A stretch of DNA of 64,000 nucleotides from Natronobacterium texcoconense. Its GTDB lineage: Archaea; Halobacteriota; Halobacteria; Halobacteriales; Natrialbaceae. The notes beneath the pieces were generated by a model. That model saw nothing but the letters and a program-made list of their open reading frames with translations. It was not told the origin of the DNA and did no database searches. The stretch lies in the NCBI RefSeq assembly GCF_900104065.1, contig NZ_FNLC01000002.1, forward strand, positions 602,995-666,994, written 5' to 3'. Both the position numbers and the translations under genes were made by a program. Positions 34,707-44,700 of this stretch are shown piece after piece; the stretch's first letter is position 1; every line of letters begins with the position of its first letter.

Positions 34707-36800
34707 CTAGATTCGACTCCGGAACTCGTCTTCGAAGGCACTGCAGGAATCGGGTTGGAAGTCGACTTCGATGGTTGCGTTGAAGGAGGCCGTAGTACTC
34801 GGCTTAAGATCACCTCGAACGAGGCAGACGCCGTCGATGGAGAGAACATTCTCGGTTATCTCGTCGGTGGTCACCAACGTAAGAGATGTCGTCTCCTGAA
34901 GATTTTCGCAGGTTTGAACGGCATTAGAGTGGTCAGCTGTCTCCGAGTCGGATTCGATCGTGAGTATCGTAACGTCGATATCGAGTTCCAGAAGATTGGA
35001 TTCGATCTTCTCGACAAAGCGTGGGGTAAGTTCTGTACTCTGAATAAGCACCTCTTCACGGGCAAACGATAGGTAATCATGCAGCAGCCCTTCAGTATTG
35101 AAGCTACTCGAGAAGGTGTCTTTAGGAGTATCGACTGCTTGGAGAATTTCACTCAACGCACCGCGTCCCAGCGATCGACTACTGACGAAGGGGCGATCGA
35201 ACGTAAGGAAGGAGCACTCCTGTGTTTCCTCGACACAATGTTGGCATCCATCCCAGCACAGCGGTGCATCGCGCAAGATGTCTCGAATTGAGTTTCGCGA
35301 TTCGTCGTCCGCCACTTCAGCGGCGTCGACGTCACCCGAGAGCTCATCCAACACGTTTTCGGATGCGTCCTCATTTTCTTTCTCCTCTGTGAGATATTCG
35401 TACACCGCTCGACGGACTGATTTTGCATGTGGGTAGATGTGGTCTGAATCGAGTCCTGTAAAGGCTCGAGCCATCAGTTCGGCGTGCGCATGCTCTTCCT
35501 CGAAGTTTCTCGACTGCAACGAACTGTATTTACCTTGGACGTCTTTCTCGTGTGCGGTGAGGAACTCTACAACGGGCGTGATTAGATCGGCGACTGTCTC
35601 AAGCCCATTATCAGCAAGTTGGCCGGCAAATTCGGAGAGATATCCAAATCCACCAACTGCTGTTTCGAATACGACGATCCGGGTCTTATTTGACGTTGAG
35701 GTCTGAACGTCTGAGGCCGGATGCTCGAAATAGTATCCGAGATGGTCTTTCTCGGCGCCAAACCGCATGCACAATCGGTCCCGTAGAAGGTGCGAAAGCG
35801 TGTGCAAGAGAGTAACTTCGGCAAAATCACGTGCATCTTCATTCTCTTCGAAATCGACACGTCGTGCCTGCTCGCCAAGATTGGGGTCACCTTTGAGGCC
35901 AGCAGCAGCGCCCATTTTCATTTTGTCAAAGGCGTTGAATCCGTTCTTACGATCAACTTGATCTTTATCTTCATGATAGAGTAGATACTTCAGCCCAAGC
36001 CACTCCTCAATACGAGTCGAGGAGTCAATCACATCCAGAACAAGGTCTGTCAACACCTCCTCCTGGAAGTCAAGTTCGAGTGCGCTCACCTGCCGCATTC
36101 GGAACCCAATTCCTTCTTGGAGGAATACACTCCCACTCCACATATAGCTCGGCTGCGAGTTGAACGATACTTCATCAATGAAGGCGCGAAACTCGCCTTT
36201 GTCGGCTAACCCCAGCGAAAATAGCGGGCGATCGTGATATCGTACAGCTCCAATACGCTCAGGTTCACCGCCGGATGAATCCGCGTAGTGTTGAAGGACG
36301 GTTGGATATACCTTGTAGAGCCGATCGTATCGTCCGTCATGTCGATATTCGCTACAGCCACCCTCAGATTGTGGATTCTTTTGATGGGGACACTGGTGAC
36401 GAACAGGACATTTATGCTTGCTTGAGGCGACGACAAAGGCTTTCCGACAGTGATTGGTGTGTGAGAGTGAATCGTGGCTATACTCCATATGGACTGGTGG
36501 GTACTGCCACGCATTCCTTGAATCGAGTGAGTCCTTCTCATAGATGACCTTACTCTCTGAACCTGATTCAAACTGTGAAAAATTCAACACCATTGGCTGT
36601 ACGATGGTCTTATCGAATTCATCCAATGGGACTTCGTACTCATCTCGAGTCCCATGGCTGCGATAGCTCGAACTACCATACAGCCGATGGTCCTCTGCTT
36701 TTAGATAGCTTATCGGCGGAAGCAAGAGTTCGTACGGCTCTGTATTGCGCAGCTGGAATGGCGTATACCCGTAGAGTGCGCTAATACCTTTCTTACTCAT
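34707..36800 (-). CDS. drmB: DUF1998 protein, DrmB-like, with degenerate PLD-like C-terminus
   Basis: 697 residues, the usual DrmB size. Visible parts: a Cys/His cluster (NHCRKAFVVASSKHKCPVRH, about 115-150), a DUF1998 core with LLHTLSHLLRDRL and VFETAVGGFGYLSE (about 375-390), and the zinc-type CWDGCQHC (about 513). The last 120 residues follow the phospholipase-D fold (VLIQSTELTPRFVEKIESNL, VTILTIES, then LSIDGVCLVRGDLKPST), but the HxK of the HKD motif is absent. DISARM systems have a separate PLD protein, DrmC. The start overlaps the stop of the helicase gene by 4 bases, as expected for a DrmA/DrmB pair. Symbol given by family inference. Confidence 0.7.
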   Translation of the reverse strand: MSKKGISALYGYTPFQLRNTEPYELLLPPISYLKAEDHRLYGSSSYRSHGTRDEYEVPLDEFDKTIVQPMVLNFSQFESGSESKVIYEKDSLDSRNAWQYPPVHMEYSHDSLSHTNHCRKAFVVASSKHKCPVRHQCPHQKNPQSEGGCSEYRHDGRYDRLYKVYPTVLQHYADSSGGEPERIGAVRYHDRPLFSLGLADKGEFRAFIDEVSFNSQPSYMWSGSVFLQEGIGFRMRQVSALELDFQEEVLTDLVLDVIDSSTRIEEWLGLKYLLYHEDKDQVDRKNGFNAFDKMKMGAAAGLKGDPNLGEQARRVDFEENEDARDFAEVTLLHTLSHLLRDRLCMRFGAEKDHLGYYFEHPASDVQTSTSNKTRIVVFETAVGGFGYLSEFAGQLADNGLETVADLITPVVEFLTAHEKDVQGKYSSLQSRNFEEEHAHAELMARAFTGLDSDHIYPHAKSVRRAVYEYLTEEKENEDASENVLDELSGDVDAAEVADDESRNSIRDILRDAPLCWDGCQHCVEETQECSFLTFDRPFVSSRSLGRGALSEILQAVDTPKDTFSSSFNTEGLLHDYLSFAREEVLIQSTELTPRFVEKIESNLLELDIDVTILTIESDSETADHSNAVQTCENLQETTSLTLVTTDEITENVLSIDGVCLVRGDLKPSTTASFNATIEVDFQPDSCSAFEDEFRSRI

Positions 36801-39715
36801 ACTGTATCTCCCTCCATCTCAAACTCAGGCTGCGGCGCTTCAAATGTTCCTGTGAAGTGGATTGAATTCTGAAGAATGGTATTCAGAACGGGGAAGAGAT
36901 GTGCCCCTCTAGCACGCTGATACTCAGATACTAGTTCTTCGAACCGACTCAGAACGTGAGTTGCAGCTAAGACTTCCAGGTTCTGTCTCTGCAGTTCTTT
37001 CACTTCGTCGAGGAGTGACTCGATTTCGGACTTAAAGTTGTCCTCTCGTTTCGGTTCGAATCGCTGTACAGAGTTTGTCAGGTTTTCTGTAATCTGGTCC
37101 ATGTGAAGATTATATTTCTCCTCAAGTTCTGCTGTTGATCCGTATTCCCCGCTCACCCAAACCATCAAATCCATGAATAATAGATCATGCATTTCGGATC
37201 GTTCGGGTACTTGTTCGATAGCTTCCCGGAGATCTTCCTCGTTCTCTGCAACCCACTGCTGCAACTGCCCTGGATCTCGCGTATACCACGCATGTCGGAC
37301 TGTTTCTTCCAAATCATTCACAAGGTGTGTGATAGTCCGAAGAGATTCGGCAGTTCCCTTGATTGGTTCCATGTATTCATCCGGGAGTTCTGGGAGTGCT
37401 TCCAAATCTCGTCGAACAGATTCGAGTTTTCGACGGACCTGCCGAAGTTCATCGTAGTAGCGCTGGGATTTTGTGAGAATACGCTCAGGATCGATATCTG
37501 ATGCATCTTCGGTGGTCTCATAACCCGAGATGATTGTGCGGAGTTGCGCTAGGAATTCCTCTCGCTGTCGTTCGAATGTTTCTCGGCGTGTGCTCTCGGG
37601 GTCGACAAACGATGCCGGAAGTTCGGTCGCCTCAACATAATCGACCAGCTGTTTTAAAAACTCGATCAGTTCATCCTTTGATTGGAGCCCATCGATCCCA
37701 TCAGCATACGTTTCGTGGCCCTCTCGAGCCATCCGATGGAGCGCTCTCGAAAGAACATGTTGCACTTGGATTGATGCACTATTCCCAATTTGTGAGGGCG
37801 AGAGATTCGACACGTTCTCGAGTTCCTGTCGGAGTTCCTCGTCAAACATGTACATCATGCTCGAGGGAGACGATGAGAACTCGATAATCCCTAACCCAAC
37901 TCGATAAGTATCGGGATTGCGACCTGCTCGACCGATCCGCTGGATTACGCCTTCGTTTTTCCCCGGTGGAAGTTTGTACTGGAGAACTGCCGCGACGCTA
38001 TTCAGATCGACGCCCATTTCGAGCGTTGATGTCGACAGGAGGAGTCGTTTCCCACCATCAGCAGCATTAAATGAGTCTTCAATTTGGTTCCGTTCCAAGT
38101 CATGAAGTTCGCTGGTGTGGGTTCCGATGCTGTCCGCAAACGCGTTCATCGTATAATCCTGGAACTCACCGCGGTTCGACTCTTCCCATTCTGTAGGTAA
38201 GAGGGGCTCCCATGAGAACGGATCATCTTGATCGTACTCCGAATGCGTATGTCGGATGACCTCTTCCCCTCGGTTCCCGCTCGGCGACAAAATGTACTTT
38301 GCAATGTAACTGTACTGTCGGTTGATCTCGGCGATGCTATCGATAAAGTTCAGTGCCCGATAATTCCTTTTGGTACACCAGAGGTTCAGACACTGGACCA
38401 TCGCTTCATTTAGCGTCTCTACACTCCGGTTCGGTGGTGGGAGGACGTAGTAGTGAACTAGGTGGCGTTCATCTTCAACGCCAGCTGCTTCAAGAACCTC
38501 TGAATAGTCGACGTGAGCGACTTTTCCCCTATCCAGTGTTGTGAGATTCTTCGCGAATTCAACTGGGTTTGAGAGTGTCGCTGATGAGAGAACGAACTGG
38601 GGAATTTCGCCTTCAGAGCCTGCCTCCTTCAACAATTGGAGAATATATTGGACATGCCCCCCTACATAGTTTGTGTAAATATGCGCTTCGTCCAGTACGA
38701 TGTATTCTAAATCGTCGTATCGGGTTGCATTATCTCCTCGTGAACTACGAAGGCGGTGATACACCGACCAGACAGTACTCAACAAAATTGTCGGAGGCTC
38801 CTCTGCTATCGATCTCTTGGTTGGGAGGATATATTCGAATGTCTCCTCACAGGCAGGACATCGTACTTGTGGGACCCCTGTGACGGCATCAATGATGAGG
38901 TCATTATCATCACTCTCTTGATCGCATCTTGGACAAGTGATCCCAAAGAAGCTCTCTTCCTCCTCATCTGAGCTGAGGTCTTTTGGCGTATCACCATGAT
39001 CGACGCCGACCGATATCGGTGGGTCTCCTGCTTCTTCGAGACGGTTATTCAGACGATCGAGTCGCGGCAGTAGCGTTGACAGCTGATCTCGGATTAATGC
39101 TTGTCGAGGATACAGCAGAAGCGATGATGTCTGTGTTCTTCCTTCCTGGTCGAGTGAATCAAGAGCGTGTTTAAATGAGGGAATCGAGAATGTAAGTGAC
39201 TTCCCAGATGCAGTTGGCCCATCAAGTGTGAGGCATTCGTTCCTCTCATCAAGGATCTTTTTGATGGCCGCTGCCTGATGGCTCGATAGTCCATCGATCT
39301 CTGCGTCGCCCCCCTCAACAGCATAGGTAATGAGATCGGCCTTTTCATTGCTCACCCCTGCACCACAGAGCAAGTCGTGGAGATCTCGCTCTCCAAAGTC
39401 AGGAACTTTCTCGGTCTCGATAGAGATGTCGGACTCGAAGACTAGTGGATCGTTTTCGTGTTGATTCCGGATGTTCGAGAGTCTGTGTAAGAGGTCGAAG
39501 TGGCTCGATCGGTATCCAGCATCGAACTTCAGGAGCATATCGTCGTCAAGTAAATCAGCTGGCGAAGTTGCCCCCACAAGGCAGTCGGTGAGCTCTTCCT
39601 CGGTAAGATATGTTTCCTCTGGGGATAGCGATTCTCCGTGATTTCGATATAGTGACTCCTCATATTGGAGGATAGCTTGGTAACTCTTGATCGTCTCGGA
39701 ATTTGGTGTTGTCAT
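36797..39715 (-). CDS. drmA: DEAD/DEAH-box helicase, DrmA-like
   Basis: 972 residues. Superfamily-2 motifs: Walker A LDGPTASGKSLTF (about 166), DEAH in YIVLDEAHIYTN (about 340), SAT in VLSSATLSNP, and motifs V/VI in LEMGVDLNSV and VIQRIGRAGRN (about 590). An inserted zinc module CPRCDQ...CPACEET follows the Walker A region (about 265-290). The last 300 residues are charged coiled coil. In DISARM the DrmA-DrmB complex binds DNA with single-stranded ends and translocates on it. The 4-base overlap with the DUF1998 gene supports this pairing; 11 bases separate it from the membrane-protein gene upstream. Confidence 0.75.
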   Translation of the reverse strand: MTTPNSETIKSYQAILQYEESLYRNHGESLSPEETYLTEEELTDCLVGATSPADLLDDDMLLKFDAGYRSSHFDLLHRLSNIRNQHENDPLVFESDISIETEKVPDFGERDLHDLLCGAGVSNEKADLITYAVEGGDAEIDGLSSHQAAAIKKILDERNECLTLDGPTASGKSLTFSIPSFKHALDSLDQEGRTQTSSLLLYPRQALIRDQLSTLLPRLDRLNNRLEEAGDPPISVGVDHGDTPKDLSSDEEEESFFGITCPRCDQESDDNDLIIDAVTGVPQVRCPACEETFEYILPTKRSIAEEPPTILLSTVWSVYHRLRSSRGDNATRYDDLEYIVLDEAHIYTNYVGGHVQYILQLLKEAGSEGEIPQFVLSSATLSNPVEFAKNLTTLDRGKVAHVDYSEVLEAAGVEDERHLVHYYVLPPPNRSVETLNEAMVQCLNLWCTKRNYRALNFIDSIAEINRQYSYIAKYILSPSGNRGEEVIRHTHSEYDQDDPFSWEPLLPTEWEESNRGEFQDYTMNAFADSIGTHTSELHDLERNQIEDSFNAADGGKRLLLSTSTLEMGVDLNSVAAVLQYKLPPGKNEGVIQRIGRAGRNPDTYRVGLGIIEFSSSPSSMMYMFDEELRQELENVSNLSPSQIGNSASIQVQHVLSRALHRMAREGHETYADGIDGLQSKDELIEFLKQLVDYVEATELPASFVDPESTRRETFERQREEFLAQLRTIISGYETTEDASDIDPERILTKSQRYYDELRQVRRKLESVRRDLEALPELPDEYMEPIKGTAESLRTITHLVNDLEETVRHAWYTRDPGQLQQWVAENEEDLREAIEQVPERSEMHDLLFMDLMVWVSGEYGSTAELEEKYNLHMDQITENLTNSVQRFEPKREDNFKSEIESLLDEVKELQRQNLEVLAATHVLSRFEELVSEYQRARGAHLFPVLNTILQNSIHFTGTFEAPQPEFEMEGDTV

Positions 39716-39726
39716 GTTAGAAATGG

Positions 39727-41550
39727 TTATCGTGTGTGTTGGGGGTCCTGTGGCTGTGCTGTCGGATCGAGTTCCGGTAGGATTCGATCTGCATCTTTAT
39801 GCTCTCGGATAGGTTTAAATTCCGCGAGTCGGAGAAGAGGTTGTGGTAGCGTTGCTGTCCGACGTCGGCCAGTTCCTTTCTGCGGGTACACTTGCTTGAA
39901 AGCCTCTTCGACAGCGGCTGGAGAGTCATTATGTACGCGTGTGATGGTTTTTTGCCATCTCTTCACTTGGTCTGTTGAGCGGTCACCGTCTGTCCTGACC
40001 GAAATCACGAAGCCAGCTTCGATTAGTCCTCTGTAGAACGGGACTGCGGGTACGGCGTCCAGTCGACTCGCTGCTTGGGCGACACTCGACCAGGCTCGAT
40101 GGAGGGTGTCGGGCGACACGTACATATTCTGTTCTCCGGTGTCCATGACCGCAAGTTCTGTGAGGGAGCACAGTAGCCGGAACGTAGCAATAATCAGCGC
40201 TGTTCGGGCACTATATGAATCTAAATCCAAGTTCCAGAGATCACGGATCTCCGCATTGAGGTTATCGTCCCCGGAATCGATCGCAATGCTCAAAATTCGA
40301 TTCGTAGTCGTAAAGGCACCTTCGAAGACGGAATAATCGGCGTAAAACTCTGCTCTCCTCTCGTTTTCAAGGAGATCACGGTAAAATTCAATCTCAGTTG
40401 CGAGGAAGCGATAGTGGTCTTTTGACTCAATCTTTGCAGTTTCTCGGAGCTCCACAAGCGCGAAGTACCAGCTCATCAGTGCGAGTTCCGCAGACACTGA
40501 TGTTTCCGGATCATCCGTAAGTATCGTCCGGAACCCTTCGTGACAAAGCTGGACGACCTCTTTCGACCCATATTCCAGCCCGTGTTCGTGAGTTACTCTA
40601 AGCTGCTTGAGACACATTAGTGCCGCATCTTCTTCATCCGATTCATGTGCCTTGCAAGCGAGTTCCGGAATAAATTCCACTAGTAGTGGACGGAAAAGCG
40701 ATTCTCCCGATAGGTTCGTTTCATCGGGTAGTTCAACCAGTTCGTTGTTGCACTCTACGACGTCATCTTCTCGAACATCGCTTGCCTGAGTCGTGTCCAC
40801 CTCTCGAATCAGGGGAAGGTTCGCGGTCTGAGTCCGATCAATAGTCTGGGTACTGGACGGCTTCCCGAGCTTAGTATCAAGGACTGACCGAGTGATCTCT
40901 TCGGCTTTCGTCGTCATTACTTCGACTCCGTTCGACCAGGTCGAATTCGAGCCGTCATCAATCTGGGAACACAGAAACTCGTGAAATCCCCGTAGTGGGT
41001 TCTCATCAATACGTCGGGACTCTCTCGTATTCCGTATTTCACTGAGATATTTGTCCGTAGTAATCCTGGTTTTGTAGGCAGCGATGACTCCTGACGGTGT
41101 CGCAAGCGTCAGGGAACGTATGGCGTACTCTGCAACAGCAGCAAAGCTCACGCCTGCTAGGACGATCATTGAGGCGGCTGTCGCAAGCCGTAGCGTTGGG
41201 GGGACTAGATCTGATACGACGAGTACTACTGCATTAATAAAGAGCGAAATACCGACTACGATCAGTGTCAGTTGGAGGTGGCGGTTTTCCGTGAATAGCC
41301 AGGTGAGTCTCGGTGAGTATTGGGGACTCGTCAACTGCACGCCGACATATGTGAGTGAAAATACAATCGCAACAACACTCGCCTGACTTGTGAACAGTAC
41401 ATCTGCGAGTGTCCCGGGAGCGTTTGCCGAGATAATCGGCCCATTGTACTTTGCAACCTTCCAACCGACCAGCGAGACCAACGCAAGGAGAGCCGCACCT
41501 ATCCCGAAAATAGGGCTTATCTCACCAATCCGCTCATTCCAACCCGTCAC
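39727..41550 (-). CDS. DUF2254-like membrane protein within the defence cluster
   Basis: 607 residues. Four hydrophobic helices fill the first 165 residues (IGAALLALVSLVGWKVA, VVAIVFSLTYVGVQLTSP, LTLIVVGISLFINAVVLVV, MIVLAGVSFAAVAEYAI). The segment TSQASVVAIVFSLTYVGVQL then SPQYSPRL matches the start of DUF2254 proteins. The remaining 440 residues are soluble, mostly helical and cytoplasmic. It lies 11 bases upstream of the DrmA-like helicase gene and has its own TATA-like ATATTTATTAACG about 35 bases before the ATG. It is not a known DISARM component; an anchoring or abortive-infection role is only a guess. Confidence 0.75.
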   Translation of the reverse strand: MTGWNERIGEISPIFGIGAALLALVSLVGWKVAKYNGPIISANAPGTLADVLFTSQASVVAIVFSLTYVGVQLTSPQYSPRLTWLFTENRHLQLTLIVVGISLFINAVVLVVSDLVPPTLRLATAASMIVLAGVSFAAVAEYAIRSLTLATPSGVIAAYKTRITTDKYLSEIRNTRESRRIDENPLRGFHEFLCSQIDDGSNSTWSNGVEVMTTKAEEITRSVLDTKLGKPSSTQTIDRTQTANLPLIREVDTTQASDVREDDVVECNNELVELPDETNLSGESLFRPLLVEFIPELACKAHESDEEDAALMCLKQLRVTHEHGLEYGSKEVVQLCHEGFRTILTDDPETSVSAELALMSWYFALVELRETAKIESKDHYRFLATEIEFYRDLLENERRAEFYADYSVFEGAFTTTNRILSIAIDSGDDNLNAEIRDLWNLDLDSYSARTALIIATFRLLCSLTELAVMDTGEQNMYVSPDTLHRAWSSVAQAASRLDAVPAVPFYRGLIEAGFVISVRTDGDRSTDQVKRWQKTITRVHNDSPAAVEEAFKQVYPQKGTGRRRTATLPQPLLRLAEFKPIREHKDADRILPELDPTAQPQDPQHTR

Positions 41551-41701
41551 CGAGATATAGCACCGTTTGAAATACTCGTTAATAAATATTGGAGTGATCC
41601 CGATGATTGAGTGCAGGCGTACTGCTTGCTAGCGAATTTATAATCAAAATTCGGTCGGATCTGAATCGGATCAACGCAGTAATTTTCGAGGCTTTACCTC
41701 G
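41551..41701 (-). promoter_or_regulatory. Internal promoter region of the defence cluster
   Basis: About 150 AT-rich bases between the 1763-aa gene and the DUF2254-like gene. On the minus strand it carries ATTATAAATTC and, nearer the ATG, ATATTTATTAACG, both good haloarchaeal TATA boxes. The second part of the cluster can therefore be transcribed separately. Confidence 0.5.
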
Positions 41702-44700
41702 TTAGATTGTCCGGAGCTTCTCAGCTACTTCTGTCGGCGACTCGATACTGAAGTAGCGATACCCCAACCGCAGCAGCCGCTGCCGTTTCTCTTCGTCCTG
41801 CTGGGCGACGTGCTCTTTGTCGTGGTCCGGGCCGTCGACGAAAACTACGACCGGCTGTGGACGGGAGTCATCATCGTAGTAAAAGTCAGCTTGGACCACT
41901 GGCTCATCGCCGTCATAGATCGTCTCCTGTGCACGATCCGGTAGCGGGTAGCCTTCGTCTCGGATCGCCGCCAGAACCTTCCGTTCCAGTTCGGATTCAC
42001 AGGCCTGTTGTAGGGCCCCAAAGCGATCTTCGTCACCACCATCAGTGAGTGGCACTAGCGTCATGTCGCTCGCACCATACAGCCAGGGCATGACGAGTTC
42101 CCGATCGAACAGGGGGTGCTCCCGCTGATTGTAGAACGACATCAAACACTCGTAACAGGCTCGCTCACACCCATCAGGATCGTTCGCGTGTAGGACGTCG
42201 AGGGACTCCCGGATTGAGCGTGCGAATCGATCCTTTTCAGGGTTAGTCAATTCATGCAGGGCACCGGCCCCACCCTCGCTGGTTTCGTGCATGACGATGG
42301 TCATCGCCCGCTCTGATTCTGGAGCGGGCTTGATGAATGTCGCGAGCTCTTCCTCATCGAGGTCAAACTCGACGAGTACCCCCTGATAGAGTGTTTCCTT
42401 GAGGGTTCGGAAGAATGACTCTGCCTGATCATTATCAATGTCGCCAGGGAGGGGCGTAGTCAGAGTAACCGTATCGTGATTTCCATCCGTGTACAACTCA
42501 ATTCCCTCACGAATCGCCTCCATATCGGCGTTTGCGTAGCACTTCCCGTCGACGTGTTCTTCGATTTGATGATGACTTGTGAGCCAGCGCTTACACTCGG
42601 TACATAGGGCAAATCCTTGGAGTTCGTCATCGTCGCGGCCTCTGATGCCACTATTAACTGTGACGATCCGTGCATTTGGCTCGTAGGTTACCTGGGCTGA
42701 GACGCCATCGCCGTCGAGCTCGTAGATATGGGGCTGCCGCTGTTCGTAGTAGCGAGAGATCTCATATCCTTCGCGGCGGCGCTCTTCGTCATCACTGGTG
42801 ATGTTCTCCTCTGGTTGGGCGCGCATATCCGGCAACGCCATCGTACTCGGGTTGGTGTGAATACCGCTGAATGACTCACCACAGGTAGGGCACCCGGCGG
42901 CCTCCTGGGCGTCGTCGCCCATCAGAATCGTCTCACAGGCCGGACAGACGATTTTGTGCCGGGTGACAGGCTCGGAGTCGCGGGTCTTCGGGCGGGCGTA
43001 TTTGATGCCGTGGCGCTCGCCACGATAGTAGACGCTATTTCCAGGGGCGAACTCACGAATGGCCCGGGTCTCGTCGCGCTGGATATCGTCCTCCATTGTA
43101 GTGAATCCGAGCGTACAACTCGATCGTGGGAATCCGTAATTGGGAAGGAAGCCCTGTGAGCGGAGATACTGGTAGGAGTAGAATCGACGGCCACCATCTC
43201 GCATATCTTCGAGTCGGCGCTCGATCGCATCGCGCTCGCGGCGTTCAAGATACTCACCACTCTGGGCCTCGAGTTTCTTATTCAGTCGGCGGAGTTCACG
43301 CGTAAGACGTGTGTATTCGATGCGCCAGGCCTCGAAGGCGTCATCGAGGGCGTCAACGAATCCGTCAACCTGAGACTCGATGAACTCGTCGGTAAACCAC
43401 TCCTGGTAGTCCTCGCGTTCTCGTTCTCGCGCAAAGGAACTCTTAACGGCCGCAATGATCTCGCCCCGATGGGACCGGACTGCCTCCCTGAGGTCCTTTC
43501 GGTAGCTCTCGATGATCTCGTAGTCACCGTTGGACTCGATATCTAGGATCTGCTTGATCTTCCCATAGAACTTGAAGTCGATAACCTCGAGGACGAGTGC
43601 GTTGATGTGGGCCTCGATCAGATCACGGTTGTTGAGCAGGAACGTCGGTGGCGATATCTCCCCAGCGATGATCCGCTGTGGTCGCTGATAGAAATACTGG
43701 TCATGGGATGCGCGCCCGAACCCGCTGCCACAGAACGTCGTCACCAGCGAGGGTTGGTCCTGTCGACCGGCTCGGCCCGACCGCTGGGCGTAGTTGCTCG
43801 GGTTCGGTGGGACGTTGCGCATGAACACGTTTGAGAGATCACCGATGTCGATCCCGAGTTCCATTGTGGGCGTACAGACGATTGTATTGAGGTCGTCTCC
43901 CTCGCGGAACCGAGTCTCGAGCTCTTTGCGGATATCACCCTCAATCTGGCCACTGTGTTCCGCTGCGAAGATGTCGACCGCTCGGTCGAAGGACTTCGTG
44001 TATAGGTCGTGGAAGTAGGAATCCTGCAGATCAGTGTCTTCGGGCGTGACGTTGCCACAGCTACTGTTCAGACACATCTTCAGGTTCTTCCGAGTGACGA
44101 CCGTCTTGCATTTTGGACAGACGGAGACATCGCTCGCGTCGTGCGCCACCAGCCGGACGAAACTCGGATTAAGCATATACGCCTGTCGCCCCCGATAGAC
44201 GTTATCTTCGACTAAAAGTGGGAGTTTGTCGGGGTCCTTCAGGAGATCACGGACCGCTTCGACGATCTCGATGGCGCGATCGACATCGACGTCAAATGCG
44301 CGTGTGGTCCATTTAACGTGACGAGACCGGCGGTTGGTGAAGCGATGAATTTGTTGGGTGTTACTAGTGTTGGCGGTGTCGCTGAATCCCTCGGGGAAGC
44401 GGAAGTACTGCTGCTTGTGGAACATTGCTTCATCATCGAGGGTGTTGATCGTGTTCCGACGGAAATCCCCGAAGTTGGTGAAGATCTCGTGATTAATCGC
44501 CCCCGTGCGACGGAACAGGTCGAGATAGCCTTTGCAATACTCATGTCGAACCGCTGGATCTGCATCGGCAAGCTCAGGAATGTCCTCCCACTGCTCGTCT
44601 AGTTCGGCGAGTTGATCGAGGTTTTCGTACTCGACATCGAGCAAACCGACATCTTCGAGGCTCTGTTGTCCACGCTGTTGGCTCTTCTGCAGCTCCAAGA

